Assembly (NCBI GenBank): GCA_964468725.1
Contig: CAYXVU010000317.1
Coordinates: 1-5,829, forward strand
Direction of reading: 5' to 3'
DNA: 5,829 nucleotides
Origin: CAYXVU01 sp964468725
GTDB taxonomy: Bacteria; Acidobacteriota; Blastocatellia; UBA7656
The stretch's first letter is position 1, and each line of letters opens with the position of its first letter. This document shows, in pieces, positions 1 through 5,647 of this stretch. The notes under the pieces are model-generated. The model was not told the DNA's origin and searched no databases. It saw only the letters and a program-made list of their open reading frames with translations. The translations under genes and the position numbers were made by a program.

Positions 1-797
1 CTATGGGATTCGGCGGCGAAGTGACCCTGATCGGCTGCAAGATCGGAGCGCTCAACCGCTTGCCTGCGAGTTTCTTCGTCTCGGTAGCCTACGACTGTTG
101 GGCATTCAGACGGCTCGGCGTCGTGTTGGATGCGCAGACGGGGCAGATCAAACGCTGGCTCTATCGAGATCAACAGCCCGCGACGAAGATGGCCGTCGGT
201 GAAGGCTTTGCCAAAACCGGCAATGAACAGGTTCTCAGTCCGCCGCTGACGGAAGAGCAAGTGCGGTCGCTCAAGGTCGGCGACATTGTGCTCATCAGTG
301 GCGAGATGTTCACCGGGCGTGACCAAGTGCATGCCCACCTGATGAAGCATGAACCGCCGGTTGATCTACACGGGTCGGTGCTCTATCACTGCGGCCCTGT
401 GGTATTAAAAGAGAATGGCCGCTATCGCATCACGGCTGCCGGGCCGACGACCAGCAGCCGCGAAGAGCCCTATCAAGCCGACATCATCAAACGGTACGGC
501 GTGCGCGCGGTGATGGGCAAAGGAGGCATGGGCAAACGCACTTTGGAAGGGCTGCGCGATGGCGGCGCGGTCTATTTGAACGCCATTGGCGGCGCGGCGC
601 AGTATTACGCCCAATGCATCGAAGACGTGTTGGATGTGAAGCTACTGGAATTCGGCATCCCCGAAGCGATGTGGCACCTGCGCGTCCATGAGTTTCCCGC
701 CATCGTGACGATGGATTCGCATGGCAATTCGCTGCACGCCGATGTTGAGCAGGCGTCGGCGGCGGTGCTGGCGAAACTGGCTGCCCCCGTATTTTGA
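1..797 (+). CDS. Class I fumarate hydratase, fused alpha-beta type (C-terminal part)
   Basis: This is the C-terminal part of an iron-sulfur fumarase, which interconverts fumarate and malate in the cytosolic TCA cycle. The reading frame is open at the left edge, and the ATG at base 3 is an internal Met of a 'PMGFGG'-like motif, not a start. Counting from that Met, residues 1-40 are the end of the alpha domain, with VAYDCWAFRR; C32 matches the third [4Fe-4S] ligand of the family. A linker leads without a stop into the beta domain (about 55-264). R106 (in GRDQVHAHL), T149 and R153 (in GPTTSSREE) and K173 (in MGKGGMG) match substrate-binding and catalytic residues known from Leishmania class I fumarase; the T/R/K spacing agrees exactly. 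Archaea and many bacteria split the two domains into separate genes, but here they are fused. A related hydro-lyase such as tartrate dehydratase is less likely. The upstream alpha domain is not visible. Confidence 0.93.
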   Translation, partial: MGFGGEVTLIGCKIGALNRLPASFFVSVAYDCWAFRRLGVVLDAQTGQIKRWLYRDQQPATKMAVGEGFAKTGNEQVLSPPLTEEQVRSLKVGDIVLISGEMFTGRDQVHAHLMKHEPPVDLHGSVLYHCGPVVLKENGRYRITAAGPTTSSREEPYQADIIKRYGVRAVMGKGGMGKRTLEGLRDGGAVYLNAIGGAAQYYAQCIEDVLDVKLLEFGIPEAMWHLRVHEFPAIVTMDSHGNSLHADVEQASAAVLAKLAAPVF

Positions 798-802
798 AAA
801 GG

Positions 803-1045
803 ATGAAAGCGAATGGGGAGGGGGGGACGCCGCCGTTGGCCGTCTGCCCTTCCTCTGTTACGGTCGAAACGATGGAGCGCAAACGTGAGGTAAAAGGGAG
901 TGCCATTGACCGGCTGATCGAAGGCGAAGATTATGAATGGGAGGATGGCCTGATGGTCTTCACCCGCGCCTATCATCTACGACGCGGTTACTGTTGCGGC
1001 TCCGGTTGTCGTCATTGTCCCTACGCCGAAACCGCTGAAAAATGA
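803..1045 (+). CDS. Small cysteine-rich DUF5522-type protein
   Basis: This is a short protein of unknown function whose conserved core (from about base 905) matches my memory of the DUF5522 family: EGEDYEWEDGLMVFTRAYHL, followed by RGYCCGSGCRHCPY. The four clustered cysteines (CC-x3-C-x2-C, bases 992-1018) plus a His look like a metal or Fe-S binding knuckle, but no function is established. It starts just after the fumarase stop (TGA 795-797) on the same strand, so co-transcription is likely. The start is uncertain. ATG 803 (80 aa) has AAAAGG touching it, too close for a normal ribosome site. TTG 836 lies behind a G-rich run. ATG 872 (57 aa) has no visible Shine-Dalgarno but gives a length closer to the family's usual size. 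Residues before 872 are low-complexity and carry no recognisable motif. Confidence 0.8.
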   Translation: MKANGEGGTPPLAVCPSSVTVETMERKREVKGSAIDRLIEGEDYEWEDGLMVFTRAYHLRRGYCCGSGCRHCPYAETAEK

Positions 1046-1056
1046 TCGGCTTGTCC

Positions 1057-1081
1057 GGCCTCCTCTCCGCTGTTCGAGGCC
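1057..1081 (+). terminator. Possible stem-loop after the fumarase/DUF5522 pair
   Basis: GGCCTC (1057-1062) can pair with GAGGCC (1076-1081) around a 13-base loop, 12 bases after the DUF5522 stop. No T-tract follows, so this is not a standard intrinsic terminator. It may only be a weak hairpin at the end of the transcript. Confidence 0.25.
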
Positions 1082-1101
1082 AAAGGTCGCCATAAGAATT
1101 A

Positions 1102-1130
1102 TTGACACTGCTACGAGCCATTTGTATTCT
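1102..1130 (+). promoter_or_regulatory. Sigma70-like promoter for the diguanylate cyclase gene
   Basis: A perfect -35 box TTGACA (1102-1107) is followed after exactly 17 bases by TATTCT (1125-1130), four of six matches to the -10 consensus. It lies in the gap between convincing genes and points at the cyclase. Transcription would begin near base 1137 and give a leader of roughly 150 bases. The rest of the gap (1046-1283) shows no gene; a minus-strand ORF crossing it has no family features. Confidence 0.6.
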
Positions 1131-1183
1131 AGCTACGGATTGTACGGGTTGCCCCTGCCGGAACGAGCAAACCATAGGCGAAG

Positions 1184-1195
1184 CAGAGTACTCTG
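1184..1195. promoter_or_regulatory. 12-base perfect palindrome in the cyclase leader
   Basis: CAGAGTACTCTG is identical to its reverse complement. It sits about 50 bases downstream of the predicted transcription start, where a dimeric repressor could act as a roadblock or the RNA could fold. About one such 12-mer is expected by chance in a window this size, so position is the only support. Confidence 0.25.
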
Positions 1196-1283
1196 AGCAC
1201 ATCCGACGAATCTGAAACGCCTTTCCCTAAGCAGCACCAGACAGCACACAATAAGCAACCAAACATAACAACGGCTGTTCTGG

Positions 1284-2510
1284 ATGGGATGGGTCAACAT
1301 GCAAAGCGTCCTTGACTTCCTGCAATCGGCGTCCGGGTTAGTGATTCAATTTGCAGGTGTCCTACTGATTACTATTCTATCGGTCTTTCTGACGCGCTCG
1401 ATTCGTCGTCAGTACCTTGATTATTGGACGACGGCATGGGTGATGCTGACCTGTTCGTTGCTGGCGATGATTTGCGCGTCGCGCACGGCGACGTTGCACA
1501 AAGTCTTTTTGACGCTTTACTTCTTCTGCGAATACCTATTCGGCTATATCTTCATCATGGGCTGTCGCAACTATGTGAAAGGGGCGACGCTCACCCGCCG
1601 TGATGGGTTGCGATTATTAGTAGTCTTGGCTCTTGCGACAGGGCTGGCACACACCCCGATTCGGTTGAATCTTGTCTTCCTCGTACACGCAGCGGTTTTG
1701 TGCGGCCTCTTTGCGGCGGCGCGCTATGCGTTGCGTGCCGCCTCGCGCGCTAATCATATCGGGCCAGGATTGAGCGTCACGCGATTGGCGCTGGCGTTAT
1801 TAGCCTTCGATTTTCTCCACTATTTTCTGGTGCTGTCCTACATTGAACTCTATCGCGGCGGCGCACAAATCGGCTATTTGAGGTATTGGGCGATCTATGA
1901 TCTGATCTTAGAAATCCTGCTCGGTTTCGGCACCGTGATGATCGTCATGGAAGATGTGCGCGCCGAAGTGGAAGTGTCGAATCTGGAACTCATCGCCGCG
2001 CGCGACAAGTTGGAGAAGCTGGCGCGTACCGACCCCATGACCGAAGCGCTCAATCGCCATGCCTTCTATTCGCTCATCGAAAAGCGACAGGATGCGCCAT
2101 TGGCCAACGTTGCGGGTTGCGTCGTCCTCATTGATATTGACGACTTGAAACCCATCAACGACTCGTTCGGCCATGCCGTAGGCGATGCGGCGATTCGCGA
2201 AGTCGCGCGGCGCATCCGTTCCGTGATTCGCGCTGACGATCTGCTATTTCGCTGGGGCGGCGACGAATTTCTGATCCTGTTGTTCAATATCTCCGAAGCC
2301 GATGTTCACAAGCGCATCAATGATCTGAATGCCGCTTTGTTGCAAACCCAGTTCGGCAATAACAGTCCGTTTCCGCCGCTTGTCATCTCACATGGTATCG
2401 CCGCCTTTACCGATCTATCACAGATTGAGCGCGCTGTGGAAAAGGCGGATGGCTCGATGTATGCGCTCAAGCTTTCGCATAAAGCGCAACGCCTGCCGCC
2501 GCTCACTTGA
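1284..2510 (+). CDS. Membrane-bound diguanylate cyclase (7TM sensor plus GGDEF)
   Basis: This enzyme would make cyclic di-GMP from two GTP at the inner face of the membrane. The N-terminal half has about seven hydrophobic segments (roughly residues 18-37, 47-66, 73-94, 109-123, 128-150, 163-187, 203-222) and matches no named sensor domain I recognise; the MHYT motif is absent. A charged helix (about 223-247) links it to a full GGDEF domain (about 248-400). The domain has DPMT (250-253), D284, N292 and D301 at the spacing of the PleD metal- and guanine-binding residues, and GGDEF at 325-329. R316-x-x-D319 lies exactly five residues before GGDEF and forms the product-inhibition I-site, so it looks catalytically intact and feedback-controlled. 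No EAL domain is present. ATG 1299 (MQSVLDF) is an equally possible start; neither has a strong ribosome site. The 3' end overlaps the opposing VWA gene by 8 bases. Confidence 0.9.
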   Translation: MGWVNMQSVLDFLQSASGLVIQFAGVLLITILSVFLTRSIRRQYLDYWTTAWVMLTCSLLAMICASRTATLHKVFLTLYFFCEYLFGYIFIMGCRNYVKGATLTRRDGLRLLVVLALATGLAHTPIRLNLVFLVHAAVLCGLFAAARYALRAASRANHIGPGLSVTRLALALLAFDFLHYFLVLSYIELYRGGAQIGYLRYWAIYDLILEILLGFGTVMIVMEDVRAEVEVSNLELIAARDKLEKLARTDPMTEALNRHAFYSLIEKRQDAPLANVAGCVVLIDIDDLKPINDSFGHAVGDAAIREVARRIRSVIRADDLLFRWGGDEFLILLFNISEADVHKRINDLNAALLQTQFGNNSPFPPLVISHGIAAFTDLSQIERAVEKADGSMYALKLSHKAQRLPPLT

Positions 2511-3621
2511 GCGCATCTTTCGGAGGTTCCGGCAGCCCTGAATAGACGCCGCGCCGCACCCGAACTTGCCAGTCCGGTTTGTCTGTGTACACCTTGATGA
2601 GATGAAACTCTTTGTCGTCGGGCTTGCGCTCGGATGAGTAGGCGAGCACATATTCCGTGCCGATCTCTTCGACGATTTGACTGCGCAGCGTAGCGCAAGA
2701 GACGGTCTTTTGGTCGAACTCTTTGACTTCCCACTCCTTAGGCTGCCGGTCGCTGCACTCGATCCAGCCTTCTGGGTTCCACAGCGTGCCGCCGGTCTCT
2801 TCGGCAAGGCGGGCTAAGACCGCTTCGGCGTTTTCAAGCTCTTGATAGTAGCGGCGCAACTCTGTGTAGCGTTTCTGCACTTTGGGATCGAGCATCTCAT
2901 ACCACGCCAGCTTGTTATAAATTTTCGGACGCAACAGAGCCTGAATCATGTTGCTTTCGGTCAATGCGTAAACCGTCGCGCGGGCGTGATGCAACGCGGC
3001 AATTGCTTTGTTCAGCCCCGCCGGATTGAATGAATCCACGCCGTCCGTAAAAGCAATGATGCTGCGTCGCCCTTCGGCCTTTGGCAACAACTCTCCTGCG
3101 ACATAGAGCAGGCTCTCATAGAAATTCGATTTCAATCCGGGTCTGAATTTGCGCGCCAATGCCTCTTTGAGCGCCGCTTTGTCGCTCGTCCAGTCGGAGA
3201 TCAACGTCAGCGTGTCGCCATAGCTGACAATGGCGGCGCGATCTTCTTCGCCAAGCGCTTCGATCATCTGATGCGCCAGTTCCCGATGGATGCCGATGTT
3301 TTTCAGATTGGTCGCTGTGCCGCTGCCATCGAGCAGCAAGACGATATTGGCGCGCGTTCGCATCACCGCTGTCAGAGCTTGCCGTTTGCCATCTTCGCTG
3401 ACGATGAAATCGTGCTGATCCAGTCGTGACGGCAATTGGCCGATGCGGGTGCGAATGCTGATGGGTAATAAGACCTCTTCGACGCGCAGCTTGATGACCG
3501 ATTGATCGTCGGCTTTGCCAGTCGCAGTTGTCCCCTCGCGGATGCGTCCGCTCTGCGCCGACGTCTGCGAAATGAAGAGGAAGAAGAAGAGAAAGAAGAG
3601 CGCGAGTTTCGACTTCGGCAT
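2503..3621 (-). CDS. Secreted VWA-domain protein, acidobacterial VWFA-related family
   Basis: This 372-aa exported protein is of unknown exact role; VWA domains usually bind ligands or partner proteins through a metal. Residues 1-22 form a signal peptide: KSK, a Phe/Leu-rich core, then TSA before QS as a likely cleavage site. Residues 43-88 form the short beta domain typical of this family, with LDQHDFIVSEDGKRQ. The VWA domain starts at 91. The metal site (MIDAS) reads D98-G-S100-G-T102, a DxSxS variant ending in Thr, with S165 where a Thr is usual and D193 in FTDGVDS. The C-terminal part has a charged helix (about 250-285), two cysteines (in WIECSD and TVSCAT) that could form a disulfide, and an EYVLAYSSE strand typical of the family. 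There is no lipobox or membrane anchor after the signal peptide. The start is supported by AAGGA eight bases upstream. Confidence 0.85.
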   Translation of the reverse strand: MPKSKLALFFLFFFLFISQTSAQSGRIREGTTATGKADDQSVIKLRVEEVLLPISIRTRIGQLPSRLDQHDFIVSEDGKRQALTAVMRTRANIVLLLDGSGTATNLKNIGIHRELAHQMIEALGEEDRAAIVSYGDTLTLISDWTSDKAALKEALARKFRPGLKSNFYESLLYVAGELLPKAEGRRSIIAFTDGVDSFNPAGLNKAIAALHHARATVYALTESNMIQALLRPKIYNKLAWYEMLDPKVQKRYTELRRYYQELENAEAVLARLAEETGGTLWNPEGWIECSDRQPKEWEVKEFDQKTVSCATLRSQIVEEIGTEYVLAYSSERKPDDKEFHLIKVYTDKPDWQVRVRRGVYSGLPEPPKDALK

Positions 3622-3629
3622 ACTCCCTG

Positions 3630-3634
3630 TCCTT
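3630..3634 (-). promoter_or_regulatory. Ribosome binding site of the VWA gene
   Basis: On the minus strand AAGGA lies 8 bases before the ATG at 3621-3619, and a second purine stretch, AGGGAG, lies just before the start. This is the clearest Shine-Dalgarno of any gene in the window and fixes this start. Confidence 0.65.
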
Positions 3635-3682
3635 ATCGCTGAATGCCGGGCTGGAAGTTGAAGGCTAACTGTCTACGAACTC

Positions 3683-3712
3683 ATCATAGCAACACCGACT
3701 TCGAACGGCCAA
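3683..3712 (-). promoter_or_regulatory. Candidate promoter of the VWA gene
   Basis: Reading the minus strand, TTGGCC (3712-3707, four of six matches to -35) is followed after 18 bases by TATGAT (3688-3683, five of six matches to -10). The start of transcription would be near 3675, about 55 bases before the VWA ATG. The 286-base gap 3622-3907 holds nothing else convincing apart from a small hairpin near the dipeptidase stop. Confidence 0.45.
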
Positions 3713-3876
3713 ACGGAAGAGAGGAGCGGGAGGGGAACAAGCATCAAACGATGGCGGTTTCAGCTAGAGCAATAAAGCTTTCCGCTCGTGTGATCGGTTT
3801 TTGGGCTTCCGCTTCAGACAACACAGGCTAAATGCTGTAGTCTCCGACGCTCCATGTCCTTCTGTCGTCAGGCAGC

Positions 3877-3891
3877 CTCTCGAACCGAGAG
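3877..3891 (-). terminator. Short hairpin after the dipeptidase gene
   Basis: CTCTCG and CGAGAG form a six-base stem with a three-base loop, 16 bases past the dipeptidase stop. There is no T-run on the minus strand after it, so termination would be weak or Rho-dependent. The site suits a 3'-end hairpin, but the evidence is only the pairing and the location. Confidence 0.3.
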
Positions 3892-3907
3892 AGACGATAA
3901 CAAATCC

Positions 3908-5071
3908 TTAGGGCAGAGTCTCCAGCAGTAGGCGAATGACATTGCCGCCCATGAGCTTTTCGATCTCCGCTTCGCTGAAGCCTTCGGCGATGAGCGCGTC
4001 AGTAATCTGCACGACGCCCGTCGTATCGAAAGGCGCAGTAATCGCGCCATCATAATCCGACCCCAGCCCGACGTGTTCGATGCCGATAATGTTGACCGCA
4101 TAGCGAATGGCGCGGGCAATGGCTTTGGCATCGGTTCCGCAAGTCGCCGTGTCCCAAAAGCCGATGCCGACTATGCCGCCGTTTTTAGCGACCGCGCGCA
4201 GTTGCTCGTCGCTCAGGTTGCGCGTGTTATCACATGTCCCTTTCACGCCGGTGTGGGAAATGACGACCGGACGGGTTGCCATCGTAATGGCGTCATCGAA
4301 GGTCTGCGGCGAGGCGTGCGCCAGATCAACGATCATGCGCCGCCCTTCCATGCGGCGCATCATCTCTTTGCCTTTTTCGGTCAGCCCGCCTTTCATAACC
4401 CCGTGCGCCGAACCACCGATGTCGTTATCGAAAAAGTGGGTCGGCGCCATCATTCGAATCCCTGCGTCGTAGAGCGCATCGAGGTTGTCGAGGTTGCCGT
4501 CAAGCGCGTGCGCGCCTTCGATGCCTAAAAATCCCGCCGTGATGCGATTGTCGCTTTGGCGGCGTTCGAGGTAATTGGCCAAATCGTCGCGCGTGCGAAG
4601 CAGAACGAATTGACCGTCTGAGCGCGCAGCGGTGTCACGCAGTTTGTGCGCTTGATAGAGGGCGCGCGCCGTCAAACTGCTCCACGCCGCCATCGGCCAA
4701 CGTTCGGCGATGGCAAGCAAGGTGATGTTGTCGGTCGTATCATCGTTATTCTCGATGTTCATATTGCGCGGCGTTTTGGTGACAATGGTGAAGGCTTGCA
4801 GGGCGACATTGCCTTCAATCAGACGCGGGATGTCTACGTGCCCATAACTGCTGCGTTCGAGCAAGTCTCTGTCCCACAGCAGCGAATCGGCATGCAGGTC
4901 GGCGACCAGCAAGCGTTGGTGCAAAGCCTGCGCGGTTTCTGATGCCGCATAGGGCGGCGGCGTAAGCATCACGTTCATGCGCTTTTCGACTTGCGCGGGA
5001 ACGACGAAGAAGAAGATGAACGCACCGATAGCGAGCAGAACGATGAGGGCAAGCAAGATTTTTTTCTTCAT
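3908..5071 (-). CDS. M19 family (renal-type) membrane dipeptidase
   Basis: This is a zinc dipeptidase of the amidohydrolase fold that splits dipeptides and probably acts outside the cytoplasm. Residues 1-4 (MKKK) and a hydrophobic stretch 5-24 form a signal anchor or signal peptide; there is no lipobox. All residues of the two-zinc site known from human renal dipeptidase have counterparts: H60 and D62 (DLHADS), E185 (GIEGAHAL), H252 (DLAHAS) and H273 (ISHTGV), with R284 for substrate binding and D339 (GSDYDG) as the catalytic acid. C280 and C311 match the positions of a disulfide in the human enzyme, which fits an exported protein. The 387-aa length is normal. I chose ATG 5071; the frame extends to TTG 5116, but that would put 15 polar residues before the signal. 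No strong ribosome site is seen. It lies 80 bases downstream of the DUF120 gene on the same strand and may share its transcript. Confidence 0.93.
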   Translation of the reverse strand: MKKKILLALIVLLAIGAFIFFFVVPAQVEKRMNVMLTPPPYAASETAQALHQRLLVADLHADSLLWDRDLLERSSYGHVDIPRLIEGNVALQAFTIVTKTPRNMNIENNDDTTDNITLLAIAERWPMAAWSSLTARALYQAHKLRDTAARSDGQFVLLRTRDDLANYLERRQSDNRITAGFLGIEGAHALDGNLDNLDALYDAGIRMMAPTHFFDNDIGGSAHGVMKGGLTEKGKEMMRRMEGRRMIVDLAHASPQTFDDAITMATRPVVISHTGVKGTCDNTRNLSDEQLRAVAKNGGIVGIGFWDTATCGTDAKAIARAIRYAVNIIGIEHVGLGSDYDGAITAPFDTTGVVQITDALIAEGFSEAEIEKLMGGNVIRLLLETLP

Positions 5072-5151
5072 AACGGAGATGCCTAACGCTGCTCTACCAC
5101 GACCGATTGGTTGCAAGAGAAGCTTACGGAAGTGTTGCTCTTGCCGATGCG

Positions 5152-5556
5152 CTAGTCAGGCGGCGACTCTAGTCTGATGATAACCGTGTCTCGGTCTTTC
5201 AATCGGAATCTTTGTCGCAGATTTACGGACGCCAGAATCTCTATAATGCTTCGCTCTTCCGGCGCAACTGCCGTCGTCGTTGTCCACAAAAAAGCAGCCT
5301 CATCGGCAAGGTTTTCCAATACACAGGGAAGCAAAAGAATATCCCGCTCCCCACCGTTCTCGGCGCGCGGAAACCATATGAGCATCTTCTGATACCGTGA
5401 GTCCGCCCAGTCAAATTCATGCGATAAGCGAAGGTTAAGCGAGCCGGGGTAGATCGGCATTCCAAGCTTGCGGCAATAGGCGTCATTCAAGAGCGCGAGC
5501 CAGTGAGAAGCGTTTCCCACCCCGCTCTGAACTTGTCCCTGTAAGCGTTCAGCCAT
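5152..5556 (-). CDS. DUF120 protein, CTP-dependent riboflavin kinase-like
   Basis: This 134-aa single-domain protein resembles the archaeal RibK family, which makes FMN from riboflavin using CTP. Motifs in order are VQSGVGNAS (9-17, glycine-rich nucleotide loop), YPGSLNLRL (36-44), GGERDILLLPC (68-78), AFLWTTTT (88-95) and a C-terminal block IIEILASVNLR (104-114) followed by LKDRDTVII. In the Methanocaldococcus enzyme, Thr and Asn of 'TLN' bind magnesium; here they are S39 and N41, a conservative change. The winged-helix domain of some archaeal members is missing. The activity is inferred from the family; bacterial members may differ. No FMN riboswitch is visible upstream. ATG 5556 is the only possible start because an in-frame TGA lies at 5574-5572. 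A GAGGA directly touches the ATG, too close for normal use. Confidence 0.8.
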   Translation of the reverse strand: MAERLQGQVQSGVGNASHWLALLNDAYCRKLGMPIYPGSLNLRLSHEFDWADSRYQKMLIWFPRAENGGERDILLLPCVLENLADEAAFLWTTTTAVAPEERSIIEILASVNLRQRFRLKDRDTVIIRLESPPD

Positions 5557-5571
5557 TCCTCGTTTGGCACT

Positions 5572-5601
5572 TCACCGACAATGATGAAAGGTGACCCGCA
5601 T
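5572..5601 (-). promoter_or_regulatory. Nine-codon leader ORF before the DUF120 gene
   Basis: On the minus strand, ATG 5601-5599 opens a frame for MRVTFHHCR and stops at TGA 5574-5572, in the same frame as and 15 bases before the DUF120 ATG. An ideal Shine-Dalgarno AAGGAGG (5624-5618) lies 16 bases upstream of this ATG, farther than usual, and 2 bases before a TTG that would encode only four codons. It may be a translated leader, or a chance ORF. The 91-base gap 5557-5647 holds nothing else. Confidence 0.25.
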
Positions 5602-5647
5602 TAACTCTTTCTCAAGTCCTCCTTCGTCACAGTTCGGCTATCTACAA

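Noticed and set aside
487..976. Two minus-strand ORFs opposite the fumarase gene
   Set aside because: Both are shadows of a gene with clear fumarase motifs; their sequences are Arg/Pro/Ala/Ser-rich with no recognisable features.
1161..1195. Possible c-di-GMP riboswitch in the cyclase leader (GAGCAAACC)
   Set aside because: Only one short element resembles the consensus; the second GACGCAAAGC-like segment and the closing helices are not visible.
960..1202. Minus-strand 80-aa ORF across the end of the DUF5522 gene and the following gap
   Set aside because: It is antisense to the conserved cysteine motif, rich in Arg/Asn/Asp, and shows no domain. It also covers the predicted cyclase promoter.
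3643..3831. Plus-strand 62-aa ORF in the gap between the VWA and dipeptidase genes
   Set aside because: No ribosome site, no family motif and an unnatural composition. It overlaps the likely minus-strand promoter and leader of the VWA gene.
5072..5116. N-terminal extension of the dipeptidase to TTG 5116
   Set aside because: It would put 15 polar residues ahead of a standard MKKK signal sequence, and it uses a rare start without a ribosome site.
5557..5647. FMN riboswitch before the riboflavin-kinase-like gene
   Set aside because: The gap is only 91 bases, too short for a full RFN element, and its conserved segments are absent.
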